Part shown: positions 36,918 through 46,193 of the stretch, in pieces | Layout of the letters: each line of letters begins with the position of its first letter | Position numbering within the stretch: position 1 is the first letter of the stretch | From: Bacillus benzoevorans | GTDB lineage: Bacteria > Bacillota > Bacilli > Bacillales > Cytobacillaceae | Reading direction: 5' to 3' | NCBI RefSeq assembly: GCF_014207535.1 | Contig: NZ_JACHGK010000001.1 | Location: forward strand, 558,001 to 622,000 | DNA length: 64,000 bases | Translations under genes and position numbers: made by a program | Notes under the pieces: model-generated | What the model was told of the DNA's origin: nothing | The model's input: only the letters and a program-made list of their open reading frames with translations | Database searches by the model: none

Positions 36918-37175
36918 TTATTGTTTTTTTGCTAAGTTTTCCTGAGCCATCTTGACCAGTTCTTTGACCATACTGCCGCCTAGTCTTCCCCCGACTCTGC
37001 CTGCCTGTTCAGACGTAAGACTTCCATTATAGCCTTTTTTTAAAGGAACCCCTACTTCTTGTGCTGCCTCGAATTTGGCATCACCCGGATTATTAGTACC
37101 TACAACCTTCGCTTTTAAATCATCCAGCCCTGTTCGTGCTTCGCTGACAAGTATTTTATTTCTCTTTCTGGTCAT
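36918..37175 (-). CDS. Small acid-soluble spore protein, alpha/beta type
   Basis: An 85-aa DNA-binding protein of the forespore that protects spore DNA. It contains the SASP core: a GPR cleavage-like site (KFEAAQEVGV) and GYNGSLTSEQAGRVGGRLGGSMVKEL. The N-terminus is longer and more basic than in the minor classical SASPs. The ATG at 37175 is preceded by AAGGAGG seven bases away. In the family, expression is in the forespore under sigma G. This gene shows the organism forms spores. Confidence 0.95.
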   Translation of the reverse strand: MTRKRNKILVSEARTGLDDLKAKVVGTNNPGDAKFEAAQEVGVPLKKGYNGSLTSEQAGRVGGRLGGSMVKELVKMAQENLAKKQ

Positions 37176-37276
37176 CACACAACCTCCTTGTCTTTAGGAT
37201 ATCCCGCACTTTTTTAATTATAAATATATTCACTGTAGTACCGTTTCTTCTACTTATTAAATACTATCCAAATCGT

Positions 37277-37320
37277 AAAAAGCCATTCCCAAAGGTTTCA
37301 GAAACCTATGAGAATGGCTT
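37277..37320 (-). terminator. Terminator of the HAD phosphatase gene
   Basis: AAGCCATTC pairs with GAATGGCTT, with an inner AGGTTT/AAACCT stem, followed by TTTTTA on the minus strand. Confidence 0.83.
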
Positions 37321-37333
37321 AATTATACTGCTG

Positions 37334-38131
37334 TTAAAGGTTTAATAAATGTTTGACAGCGTAGGCAAATCCATTTTCATCATTACTTGTTGTGACAACG
37401 TCCGCTTCCTGCTGGATCGTGAACGGTGCGTTACCCATGGCAATGGAGGTGGTGGCGGTTTTAAACTGGGCAAGGTCATTGCCTCCGTCTCCAAAGGCAA
37501 ATATTTCATCAAAGGGGAGATTTGTTATTTGCTGGTAGCGGTCCAATGCCGACCCTTTATTGGCATCAATGGAAGTAAACTCCACATTGTTAGGATGTGA
37601 AGATGCGATGGATAAGGCAAATTTTCCATGCAGTGCTTTCTTAGCCTGGTCAATTTTTTCTAACTGATCCCGGCGTGAGACGGCCATAACTTTATAAATT
37701 TTAATATTCTCTTTTTCAAGGATTTGTTCATAATCATATCCTTGAAAAATCGGTTCAATTTCATCGTCTGCTTTATCCTGAATTTCTGGATTTCGGCACG
37801 GAAAACCGCCTTGATTCGTATAGACCATTACCCATAATCCGATTTCTTGTAAAATAGGAAGCAAATCCTTATAAATCGAAACCGGCAGCGAAGCTTCGTA
37901 CAGAACTTCTCCGGAATTGGAATATAATACTGTGCCATTAATGCTGCAAATAGGAAGTTCTAGCTCTCTTATTGTTTCGAATTTGATGACATCATCATAA
38001 GCGCGTCCAGTGTTGATAATGATGTGGTGACCATTTGCGTTGAGTTCACGCAAAACCTCTTTATTTTCTTTTGATATTTCATGCTCTGAATTTAAGAGGG
38101 TTCCGTCTAAATCAATGGAAAAACATTTCAT
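37334..38131 (-). CDS. Cof-type HAD-IIB hydrolase
   Basis: A phosphatase of 265 aa in the Cof family. Motif I is DLDGTLL (with the nucleophile Asp), motif II is INTGR, motif III is the Lys in DANKGSALDRY, and motif IV is GDGGNDLAQF. A C2b cap lies between residues about 85 and 190. Family members hydrolyse sugar phosphates, FMN or PLP; the substrate cannot be chosen from sequence. Confidence 0.93.
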   Translation of the reverse strand: MKCFSIDLDGTLLNSEHEISKENKEVLRELNANGHHIIINTGRAYDDVIKFETIRELELPICSINGTVLYSNSGEVLYEASLPVSIYKDLLPILQEIGLWVMVYTNQGGFPCRNPEIQDKADDEIEPIFQGYDYEQILEKENIKIYKVMAVSRRDQLEKIDQAKKALHGKFALSIASSHPNNVEFTSIDANKGSALDRYQQITNLPFDEIFAFGDGGNDLAQFKTATTSIAMGNAPFTIQQEADVVTTSNDENGFAYAVKHLLNL

Positions 38132-38261
38132 TTATCGATCCGTTCCTTTCTAATAAGTCATTATGCCTACTATAGCAAAAATTCCCCTTAGAAAAAACAA
38201 TTATGATTCATTCAAGACGATTCCCCCATATGATATAGAAAAAACCACGGGGGAAAGTGAA

Positions 38262-39053
38262 ATGTCAGGCTGCGGTGAGGTCAGGTTGTTTCCGGCTTCT
38301 GTTAAAACAACATCCGGGATAAAATGGGGATTTATTAATGAAAAAGGGCAGTTTGTGATTCAGCCTCAGTATATAAATGCCTATAATTTTACTTTCGGAA
38401 AGGCACTAGTTCAATTTTGGGATCAATCGTATGCGCTTATTGGATTGAATGGTAAGATTCTGCAAACCTACCCTTTTCAAGAGATGGGGGAACCTAGTGA
38501 AGGGCTGCTTTCTTTTACAAAAAATGATCAAGACCTGACAGGATATGTGAATGAATCAGGCATGGTTGTAATATCGCCGGCATTTACCAGCGGTTCGGAA
38601 TTTTTTCAAGGAAGAGCTGTTGTCGGTGTGGAAAAAAATATCCGTGACAGACAAGGGCTTATCGATAAGACAGGTGCCTTTATCATTCCGCCGGAATATG
38701 ACCAAATCATCTTACTGGGAGAAAATAGAGCGGCGGTAGGAAAAGTACTTGATTCGGATAATCTTTTTAAGGGTCCTGTTTATGCGATTGCCGATACGGA
38801 AAGCGGACGTATCTTTACTGATTTTATTTATGATCATGTGCATCGTTTTCAAGGGGAGTTCAGTTCGGTGACAAAGGGAGTGTATTCCTTTTTTATCAAG
38901 AAAAATGGAGTACCAGCAGCAAGCTTGCCGATTATTCACGGAATAGGTGAATTAAAAATAAGCGGGAATGTCGTGAAAGCTGAAATGGATGGAAAACATT
39001 CCTATTATGACCTTCAAGGTAATCCCATTAATAATGAATCTTCATTTGTGTAA
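38262..39053 (+). CDS. WG-repeat protein
   Basis: A protein of 263 aa made of about four to five WG (KWG) repeats: IKWGFINEKGQFVIQPQY, then degenerate copies such as TGYVNESGMVVISPAF, RQGLIDKTGAFIIPPEY. These repeats form a beta-propeller or beta-hairpin array for binding. The ATG at 38262 follows GGGGGAAAG; the frame is open to 38163 but without a start signal. No signal peptide is present. The function is unknown. Confidence 0.83.
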   Translation: MSGCGEVRLFPASVKTTSGIKWGFINEKGQFVIQPQYINAYNFTFGKALVQFWDQSYALIGLNGKILQTYPFQEMGEPSEGLLSFTKNDQDLTGYVNESGMVVISPAFTSGSEFFQGRAVVGVEKNIRDRQGLIDKTGAFIIPPEYDQIILLGENRAAVGKVLDSDNLFKGPVYAIADTESGRIFTDFIYDHVHRFQGEFSSVTKGVYSFFIKKNGVPAASLPIIHGIGELKISGNVVKAEMDGKHSYYDLQGNPINNESSFV

Positions 39054-39056
39054 GGA

Positions 39057-39103
39057 AAACCTTTGACTTTACATTTTGAAAAATGAAAGGTAAGGTTTTT
39101 TAT
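39057..39103 (+). terminator. Terminator of the WG-repeat gene
   Basis: AAAACCTT pairs with AAGGTTTT around an inner hairpin, followed by a T-run. Confidence 0.8.
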
Positions 39104-39160
39104 ATTGAATAATATTAATTCAAGATAGCGCCGGAAAAAATCCTCGGGAAGTGGAGATAA

Positions 39161-42100
39161 ATGAAACTCAGAATCAATCAAAAAATGATTAAAGATATGT
39201 GCGGAAATGCCGCCTTCAAACGAGGAGAAGCTTATTACTACGGAAATAAAGTTACCTTTCAAGATGTTCATGATGAAGGCCTGGCAGCCGTCGTTTCGGG
39301 AACGGAAGATTTTCACGTCATACTGAAAAAGGATGGGAGTGGAAAGCTGGCGTCCGATTGTACTTGTCCAAAGCTCTCGTCCTTTCAAAAGGAATGCCAG
39401 CATGTGGCAGCCGTCTTAATAGCCTTACATCAACAGCAAAACAGGGGAAATTTAACTGCTGAAAAGGAAAGTTTCTTTGAAGATACTCAGGAATCGGAAG
39501 AAGGATTGATGGCTTTTTTTCGCAGCAAGCACGGACGCTCGAGTGCAAGACAGAGGCATTTTGAAACAAGAAAAGTGCTGCGGCTTTTCTTTCAATGCCA
39601 ATTTGTTACATCAGGGAAACATAATCTTCTTGCGCTGGCATTACAGCTAAATTCCATTCATATAAAAAATATTCGCCGCTTTTTGCACGATATTCAGCAT
39701 GGAAATTCATCGGAACTTACTGCTGAATTTACTTATGAACCGGAACTGCACTGCTTTGAATTGGAAGAAGATGAGGTGCTTGAGCAGCTGTATCTGATAG
39801 CAGCCGATGAAACCATGTATTTGGAAGGACAGACTCATCCTTCAAGTGAGGGTACCTTGCTCACCATCCCGCCATCGGCTTTAGAAAGGCTTCTTCCTTT
39901 ATTAGAAAGGGTGTCCTCAATCGTGATTGATCAGAAAGGAAAGCACTATGAGCCATTGTCATGGTCTAACCATTCACCCCCACTGAAATTCGCCTTAGCA
40001 GAAACCGGGAATGGAAAATATACGCTTCAGGTTCATGAGTTGAGCGAAATAGTCATGATGGATTCTTATCAAATGATTTTTTTTAAAGGAACTCTTTTTC
40101 GGTTAACGAGAGAGAATTACGAGCTTCTGGTTAATTTACAGGAAATGATGGAGACAACTGGGAAGGAACAAATTCCGATCCATCAGGATCAGGTTTCTTT
40201 TTTCATGGAAAAAGTAGTGCCAGGTTTGAAAAAAATAGGCGATGTACAGTTTCCACGCCATTTGGAAAATCATTTTAAAACGCCATTATCGGCCAAGCTT
40301 TTCTTAGACCGGGTAAATAACCGCCTCCTTGCTGGGCTTGAGTTCCATTATGAACGCATTATCATCAATCCATTGGAGGAAAAGGAACGGACAGCTTCCT
40401 CCAATGTCGTCAGGGATACGGAGAAGGAAGAGGAAATTCTGCGAATAATGGAGGAAAGTGAATTCGCGAAAACAGACAGCGGTTATTATTTGTATAACGA
40501 AGAGCTGGAATATGAGTTTCTCCTCCATGTTTTGCCAAAAATGAAAAGCTTAGTGCAAACTTATGCTACAACTGCGATACGGGATCGAGTTTTCAAGGGC
40601 CATGCAAAACCGAGGATAAGAGTCAAGGTCTATAAGGAACGGATCAACTGGCTGGAGTTTAAATTTGAGATGGACGGGATCCCGGAGCAGCAGATTCGGA
40701 ATGTTCTCGCGGCTCTTGAGGAAAAAAGAAAATATTACCGCTTAAAGGATGGTGCCTTGCTCTCCTTAGAAACAAGTGAGTTTGAAAAATTAAAACGCTT
40801 TTTATATAGTATTCCTAAAGAAGAGGATTGGGAGGCATTAGAAAAGGGCCTGGATGTTCCGGTTATCCGCGGTTTACAGCTGATGGATAGTGTGGAGGAT
40901 CAGGAGTTTTTTATGCAGGAGGAATCCTTTCGTCAATTCCTGGATGATCTTCAGCACCCAGAAAAGATGAAGTTCGAACTTCCGCCTGCATTAGAACATG
41001 TATTAAGGGATTATCAAAAGCATGGGTTTAGCTGGATGAAGACATTGGCGCACTATGGCTTTGGCGGGATTTTGGCCGATTCCATGGGGCTGGGGAAAAC
41101 ACTGCAAAGCATGGCATTTATTGTGTCAGAACTTGAATCCATCCGGAGCAAAAAGGCCCCGGTCTTAGTGGTTTGTCCTTCATCCCTAACGTACAACTGG
41201 CTGAGCGAATTCATGAAATTTGTGCCGGAAATTGGTGCTATCGTTGTGGACGGACAGAAAGCGGAGCGTGAGTCATTACAAAAAGATGCCATGGAAATGG
41301 ATGTAGTAATCACATCCTATCCTTTGCTGCGGAAGGATATCAAATGGTATGAAAGGCAAAAGTTTCATACCGTGTTTTTTGATGAAGCACAGGCATTTAA
41401 AAACCCATTAACAGAAACCGCCCGTGCAGCAAAGAAAATCCAGGCGCAGTATTATTTTGCCCTTACAGGGACTCCGGTTGAAAATGCATTAGAGGAGCTA
41501 TGGTCCATTTTTCATGTCATCTTCCCGGAACTTTTCTGCGGTTTAAAGGAATATAGTAAATTGACAAGGGCAGCAGTGGCAAGAAGAGTGCGCCCCTTTA
41601 TTCTGCGCCGGATGAAGGAGGATGTTCTTAGGGAATTACCTGAGAAAATGGAAACCCTTGAAGCAACAGAACTGCTTCCTGAGCAAAAGAAACTTTATGC
41701 AGCCTATTTAGCAAAGCTGCGTCATGACACATTGAAACATTTGGACAAGGATACCTTGCGTAAAAATCGGATTAAGATTCTTGCTGGTTTGACACGGCTG
41801 CGCCAGATTTGCTGTCATCCCGGTTTGTTTGTTGACGGTTATAATGGAAGTTCGGCGAAGCTGGACAGGCTTCTGAAGATCGTAGAAGAAGCGGGCCATT
41901 CCGGCAGACGGCTGTTGATTTTTTCTCAATTTACAAAAATGCTGGGAATTATCGCAAGAGAACTCGCGGCTTCCGGACATCCCTTTTTCTATTTAGACGG
42001 ACAAACTCCATCCTCAGAGCGGGTAGAGCTCTGTAATCGTTTTAATCAGGGAGAACGTGATTTTTTTCTTATTTCCCTAAAAGCAGGGGGAACCGGCTTG

Positions 42101-42367
42101 AATTTAACCGGTGCTGACACGGTTATCCTCTATGATTTATGGTGGAATCCTGCTGTTGAAGAACAGGCAGCTGACCGTGCTCACCGGATGGGGCAAAAAA
42201 ATACCGTTCAGGTGATCAAACTGATTGCCCGCGGTACGATTGAGGAAAAAATGAATGAATTACAGGATAAGAAACGGCATTTGGTCGAGGAAATCATGCA
42301 GCCAACAGAGTCAGCCTTTTCGTCACTAACCGAAGAGGATATAAGAGAATTGCTGTTGATCGAATAA
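39161..42367 (+). CDS. SWIM zinc-finger SNF2-family helicase
   Basis: A large DNA translocase-type ATPase of 1068 aa. A SWIM zinc finger lies near the N-terminus (CTCPKL...ECQH, about 66-84). A long middle region holds the bacterial SNF2-associated domain. The two RecA-like lobes follow: Walker A in ADSMGLGKT (about 640), DEAQ in VFFDEAQAFKN, motif III LTGTPVEN, and lobe 2 with SLKAGGTGLNLT and DRAHRMGQ. In B. subtilis a SWIM protein and an SNF2 protein (YwqB, YwqA) are, as I recall, separate neighbours; here both parts are in one chain. The role is probably in DNA or RNA-polymerase remodelling, but this is not established. Confidence 0.93.
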   Translation: MKLRINQKMIKDMCGNAAFKRGEAYYYGNKVTFQDVHDEGLAAVVSGTEDFHVILKKDGSGKLASDCTCPKLSSFQKECQHVAAVLIALHQQQNRGNLTAEKESFFEDTQESEEGLMAFFRSKHGRSSARQRHFETRKVLRLFFQCQFVTSGKHNLLALALQLNSIHIKNIRRFLHDIQHGNSSELTAEFTYEPELHCFELEEDEVLEQLYLIAADETMYLEGQTHPSSEGTLLTIPPSALERLLPLLERVSSIVIDQKGKHYEPLSWSNHSPPLKFALAETGNGKYTLQVHELSEIVMMDSYQMIFFKGTLFRLTRENYELLVNLQEMMETTGKEQIPIHQDQVSFFMEKVVPGLKKIGDVQFPRHLENHFKTPLSAKLFLDRVNNRLLAGLEFHYERIIINPLEEKERTASSNVVRDTEKEEEILRIMEESEFAKTDSGYYLYNEELEYEFLLHVLPKMKSLVQTYATTAIRDRVFKGHAKPRIRVKVYKERINWLEFKFEMDGIPEQQIRNVLAALEEKRKYYRLKDGALLSLETSEFEKLKRFLYSIPKEEDWEALEKGLDVPVIRGLQLMDSVEDQEFFMQEESFRQFLDDLQHPEKMKFELPPALEHVLRDYQKHGFSWMKTLAHYGFGGILADSMGLGKTLQSMAFIVSELESIRSKKAPVLVVCPSSLTYNWLSEFMKFVPEIGAIVVDGQKAERESLQKDAMEMDVVITSYPLLRKDIKWYERQKFHTVFFDEAQAFKNPLTETARAAKKIQAQYYFALTGTPVENALEELWSIFHVIFPELFCGLKEYSKLTRAAVARRVRPFILRRMKEDVLRELPEKMETLEATELLPEQKKLYAAYLAKLRHDTLKHLDKDTLRKNRIKILAGLTRLRQICCHPGLFVDGYNGSSAKLDRLLKIVEEAGHSGRRLLIFSQFTKMLGIIARELAASGHPFFYLDGQTPSSERVELCNRFNQGERDFFLISLKAGGTGLNLTGADTVILYDLWWNPAVEEQAADRAHRMGQKNTVQVIKLIARGTIEEKMNELQDKKRHLVEEIMQPTESAFSSLTEEDIRELLLIE

Positions 42368-42380
42368 TGTAAGGAAATGC

Positions 42381-42417
42381 AAAGGCTGGCTCAAAGGATT
42401 GTTGAGTCAGCCTTTTT
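42381..42417 (+). terminator. Terminator of the SNF2 gene
   Basis: AAAGGCTGGCTCAA pairs with TTGAGTCAGCCTTT (one G-U pair), then TTT. Confidence 0.88.
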
Positions 42418-42462
42418 CCTGCCTTTACGGATAAACAATGGCTCTTCTTTTTACCTGAAATG

Positions 42463-42490
42463 AAAAAAGAGCGGGATCATTTCCGCTCTC
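42463..42490 (-). terminator. Terminator of the YppF-like gene
   Basis: On the minus strand GAGCGG pairs with CCGCTC and is followed by six T. Confidence 0.8.
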
Positions 42491-42492
42491 GA

Positions 42493-42720
42493 TTAACTTG
42501 GAATACTGATTGTATCATACAAGTATATTGAATCCATAATATAAGATTGAGGCTTTTCAGCTTTTAATTTATCAAGTTCAGAATACAACTTTTTATATTC
42601 AACAATGGACATTTCTTCTTGGATGTACTTCCTTTGAATAAAGTCTAATAGTTCATTGCTATGTAGTGGGCGATACTCTTTTTCTAGTAAAAATAAATGA
42701 ATTAATTTATTAAGTAACAT
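42493..42720 (-). CDS. YppF-like small protein
   Basis: A protein of 75 aa. The stretch YRPLHSNELLDFIQRKYIQEEMSIVEYKKLYSEL resembles, from memory, the YppF family of short Bacillaceae proteins. The last 20 residues (SYIMDSIYLYDTISIPS) are an extension. The ATG at 42720 is preceded by AAAGGAG eight bases upstream, better than the GTG nine bases before it. The function is unknown. Confidence 0.72.
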   Translation of the reverse strand: MLLNKLIHLFLLEKEYRPLHSNELLDFIQRKYIQEEMSIVEYKKLYSELDKLKAEKPQSYIMDSIYLYDTISIPS

Positions 42721-43086
42721 GACTATCACTCCTTTAGTTGTATGATGTTTAGATGTATTTTCACTTCGTTAACAAGTATAGCACAGTAATTAAATCGGAA
42801 AATATTTTTTGAAAATTTAAACTTACGACATTATTCTACAATAGTGAAGAATATGTCGAAAAATCGATGGTTTTCTAGTTATTGTATATATCATTATGAA
42901 GAGATTGATTGATAAGAATCTAAATTCCTAGCAAAAAAGGAGCGAGACTAAATCATCTGGCGCTTTGGCGATAAAAACTAAAAATAGCCTCCGTACATTT
43001 ACGAGAAATCTTGGACAAGTAGGGGTTTGTCTTAATCAATCCCAATTGTTTTGAATATGATTTCTATTAAAGGGAGGTGTTGGGAA
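42721..43086. other. Intergenic region with an inverted repeat
   Basis: About 366 bases. CGACATTATTCT and AGAATATGTCG (about 42828-42861) form an imperfect inverted repeat, with a TGTCGAA heptamer at its right end that matches a Spo0A box by chance-level consensus. No riboswitch is recognised, and no gene is supported. Confidence 0.45.
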
Positions 43087-43896
43087 ATGTATCTGGCAGG
43101 TTTTTATTCACCTAAGGAAAAAAAAGGTGTAACAGAGTTGTCGCTATCGGTGTATCATTGGCTGAAAAAAAATACAACCTTGTCCGTAGCTTTTATAGCC
43201 TATGGGACATTGGAAAAGGAAGAGATGTCACTTGAGCTTATACATGGATTTTCTCAATGGACTGTCTCCGAACAAAAGCGGCAAGTGAGAAAAATGAAGA
43301 GGAAATATGATATTATCATCTACGATGCTTCCAGTCAGCTTTCAGAAGGAGTATTAAAGCTATTACCGATTGTTGACAGGCTTTTTGTGGTTGGGGAAGA
43401 AAACAATGAATTTGCCTTGAAAATACATCAAATTATTCAATTTGATAAAATTTTTGATAACAGAGTGAAAAATTTTATTACTCATCTGCAGGGCAATAAA
43501 ACCTTTGTGCTCCGTGAAAGTAAGGGAGACCGTGTCATGGGCTTCCATTATAAAAAAGAAGAAACAAATCATATCGGGGAGATGGTATACACTGACTATG
43601 TCACATGCTATTTGGAAAAAACATTAATTGAAAGGCATGTAAAGATCTTTGAACAAATCAAAAAAATCCCCAGGGAAGAATTATACAGAGGTTTATACGA
43701 ATTAGGGATCGATTTTGAGAAGGGACTTCTTTTTCATAAATTTGTGCAGCACCGGGAAGCGTTAGGACAAACTTACGAAGAAGCCATCGAAAAATTGTTT
43801 CCAGTATTCATCAATTCCACTTTCGCAGAACTTCTGCAAAAGCTTGATAGTGAAATATATTTCATAACAAAGCTTAATAAGCAAATACCATCTTAA
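43087..43896 (+). CDS. ParA/MinD-like protein lacking a P-loop
   Basis: A protein of 269 aa. Its first 125 residues follow the plan of ParA/MinD/CpsD-type ATPases: a first strand, then PKEKKGVTELSLSVYHWL where a KGGVGKT-type Walker A would stand, and later YDIIIYDASSQLSEGVLKLLPIVDRLFVVGEENNEF like the Walker B region. The lysines and threonine needed for ATP binding are not in place. The C-terminal half is helical and unmatched. The ATG at 43087 follows GGGAGGTG. It precedes a signalling cluster, so a scaffold role is possible. The remote similarity is my reading. Confidence 0.55.
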   Translation: MYLAGFYSPKEKKGVTELSLSVYHWLKKNTTLSVAFIAYGTLEKEEMSLELIHGFSQWTVSEQKRQVRKMKRKYDIIIYDASSQLSEGVLKLLPIVDRLFVVGEENNEFALKIHQIIQFDKIFDNRVKNFITHLQGNKTFVLRESKGDRVMGFHYKKEETNHIGEMVYTDYVTCYLEKTLIERHVKIFEQIKKIPREELYRGLYELGIDFEKGLLFHKFVQHREALGQTYEEAIEKLFPVFINSTFAELLQKLDSEIYFITKLNKQIPS

Positions 43897-44117
43897 TCCA
43901 ATCCTCAAAAATTTATTAATATTATTTCCATATATAGAAAAAACGGAATAACTGAGCCTCACAGGACATTGCCAATTTGTGGAGGATCCCTAGCTGGAAT
44001 ATCATTTTATCAATTGTTCACCCGTTACTATAGCAATTGTGATATTATAGTAGTAAAAGATTTTTTTGTTTCGTAACTAGTTATTTTAATGAAAATAAGC
44101 AAAACGGAGTAGATTGA

Positions 44118-45728
44118 ATGGAGAAATATCAACAGCATTTATTGAAGAATATTCGCAGTCAATTGAATATTTGGATGGAAGAAAAAGAACATATTTCTCA
44201 CGATGATGTATATCGTTTCCTGCATTCTATTGCCGGGACAGCCGGAACGATTGGCATGTCAGAAATGTCTTCAATTGCCAAAGATTTAATGGGGCAGATG
44301 AAGACATTAGAAGTGAAGGACTGGACGATCAAAGAAATTCAAGATTTTATTCTCACTCTTCTATCACATTGCTATGAATACAGTAATAATAGCGTGGAAT
44401 GTAATGCAGCAGAACAACATGTTAAAGACGGTCAGCCCTTTATTCTTGTGGTTGATGATGAAACATCCATGCTCATGTTTCTAAAGGAAGAACTGGAGAA
44501 GTACGGTTGGATCGTGATGGTCGTCTCCGATCCCGTCAAAGCGATTTCAGCTTTTTATGACATGCGGCCGGACTGTGTCATTATTGATATACATATGCAG
44601 AAGAAAGATGGATTTGAACTATTGGCATTTTTGAAGGAGAAATTAAAGCAATGGTTAATCCCTACCGTGATGATCAGTATCGATAATTCGAAGAGTAATC
44701 GGATGAAAACCTTTGAACTGGGTGCGGATGATTTTATCGCTAAGCCGTTTGAAATAGATGAATTGTATGTACGGGTAAAACGCCATATCGAAAGAAAGAA
44801 ATTGATTGATAATTTAATTTTAACGGATGAATTAACCCGGGTTTATAACCGGAAATATACTGGTTTTGCTTATGATACGATGTGTTCATCCATAGGTAGA
44901 AGGGATGAATCATTTTGTCTTGCTGTTCTCGATCTTGATCATTTTAAAATCGTGAATGACAGCTATGGTCATTTAACTGGAGATATCGTGTTAAAAGAAT
45001 TTGCTGCTATGCTCAGTAACCAGTGCCGCAGTGGTGATATTGTTATCCGCTATGGCGGGGAAGAATTTCTTTTGTTTATGGAACGGGTTTCTGCACCACA
45101 AGGAAAGGAAATTCTCGATCGTCTGCTTCAGGATTTCCAAAGTCATTCCTTTTCAATTGGAGAGGATTCCTTTACGTGCACCTTCTCAGCCGGGATTGTT
45201 GAAGTAAATCGAGCGAATGATTCCCTGAACTATTGGATAAAGCTGGCTGACGATGCCTTATACAAAGCAAAATCCCTAGGACGGAAGCAGATTCAAATTA
45301 GTGAAAGCAATAAAAAAATTATTCATAAAAAACCGCTTCGTATTGCTATCATTGACGATGACCCAATCATTCGCACCATCCTTGAGGATAGTTTCTCGCG
45401 CATGACAAATGAATTAAAGTTTGCCTTAAATGTCAAAACCTTTCGCGGCGGTGCTGAGTTTTTAGGAGCTCAGTGGTCTTACTCGAATGAAAACTATATG
45501 GTCGTTCTGGATGGAATTATGCCGGAAATGGATGGTTTAGAGGTGCTGCAGAGTCTTCGTGCTACGACCCGTCAAAATCAATATAAAGTGATGATGCTAA
45601 CCTCAAGGAATAGTGAAAAAGATATAGCGCGAGCGCTGGAACTAGGAGCGGATGATTACGTGACAAAGCCGTTTAAAATGACTGAACTTGAAGCAAGAAT
45701 CAGTTATCTTTGTAAACGAATGAAATAG
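44118..45728 (+). CDS. Hpt-REC-GGDEF-REC signalling protein
   Basis: A soluble protein of 536 aa. An N-terminal Hpt-like helical domain has a His in FLHSIAGTAGTIG (about 35-47). The first receiver (about 112-230; VVDDE, IIDIHMQ, KPF) is followed by a GGDEF domain (about 235-390) with intact GGEEF and an RSGD I-site. A second receiver ends the protein (about 410-530; IDDD, LDGIMPEMDG, KPF). It is predicted to make c-di-GMP under phosphorelay control. Two receivers plus Hpt in one chain suggest signal integration. The receiver and kinase genes downstream are likely partners. Confidence 0.93.
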   Translation: MEKYQQHLLKNIRSQLNIWMEEKEHISHDDVYRFLHSIAGTAGTIGMSEMSSIAKDLMGQMKTLEVKDWTIKEIQDFILTLLSHCYEYSNNSVECNAAEQHVKDGQPFILVVDDETSMLMFLKEELEKYGWIVMVVSDPVKAISAFYDMRPDCVIIDIHMQKKDGFELLAFLKEKLKQWLIPTVMISIDNSKSNRMKTFELGADDFIAKPFEIDELYVRVKRHIERKKLIDNLILTDELTRVYNRKYTGFAYDTMCSSIGRRDESFCLAVLDLDHFKIVNDSYGHLTGDIVLKEFAAMLSNQCRSGDIVIRYGGEEFLLFMERVSAPQGKEILDRLLQDFQSHSFSIGEDSFTCTFSAGIVEVNRANDSLNYWIKLADDALYKAKSLGRKQIQISESNKKIIHKKPLRIAIIDDDPIIRTILEDSFSRMTNELKFALNVKTFRGGAEFLGAQWSYSNENYMVVLDGIMPEMDGLEVLQSLRATTRQNQYKVMMLTSRNSEKDIARALELGADDYVTKPFKMTELEARISYLCKRMK

Positions 45729-45818
45729 ATTTGCCGTAATAGATAACAAAGAAAAAGGCGGGATATCACATTAGGAGTTTGTTGATACCGTTTTAGTTTG
45801 AATTCAGGGAGGTTTGAA

Positions 45819-46193
45819 ATGACAGCTAAAATTTTACTGGCTGAAGATGAAGATGTGCTGCGCATGCTGGTTGTGGATAGCTTGGAAGACGAAGGATATG
45901 AGATTGATGAAGCATGTGACGGCAGTGAAGCCCTCGAATATGTAAGGAAGTATGATTATGATTTAATACTGATGGATTATATGATGCCGGGGATGACAGG
46001 ATTGGATGTCATTAAAGAAATCCGCAAAATGCCGGAAAAACAACGGGTGAAAATCATGATGCTTTCGGCAAAAAGCCAGAAATCCGATCAGGAGCAGGTT
46101 TTGCAGGAAGGGGCAAATTATTTTATGGCTAAGCCATTCAGCCCGCTTGCCCTTGTCCATAGAATTGAGGAGATACTAAGTGAAGACAAATAA
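45819..46193 (+). CDS. Stand-alone response regulator receiver
   Basis: A CheY-like protein of 124 aa with AEDED (acidic pair), the phosphorylated Asp in LILMDYMMPGM, a Ser/Thr switch in MLSAKSQ and the Lys in AKPFSPL. No output domain is present. It overlaps the hybrid kinase gene by 14 bases, so the two are co-translated and probably form a pair. It could also serve the chemosensory CheA, which has no CheY nearby; that is speculative. The ATG at 45819 has CAGGGAGG upstream. Confidence 0.93.
   Translation: MTAKILLAEDEDVLRMLVVDSLEDEGYEIDEACDGSEALEYVRKYDYDLILMDYMMPGMTGLDVIKEIRKMPEKQRVKIMMLSAKSQKSDQEQVLQEGANYFMAKPFSPLALVHRIEEILSEDK

Noticed and set aside
42950..43040. Possible c-di-GMP (GEMM) riboswitch before the ParA-like gene
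   Set aside because: A TAGCCTCCG segment is suggestive, but the flanking conserved bases and receptor helices are missing.
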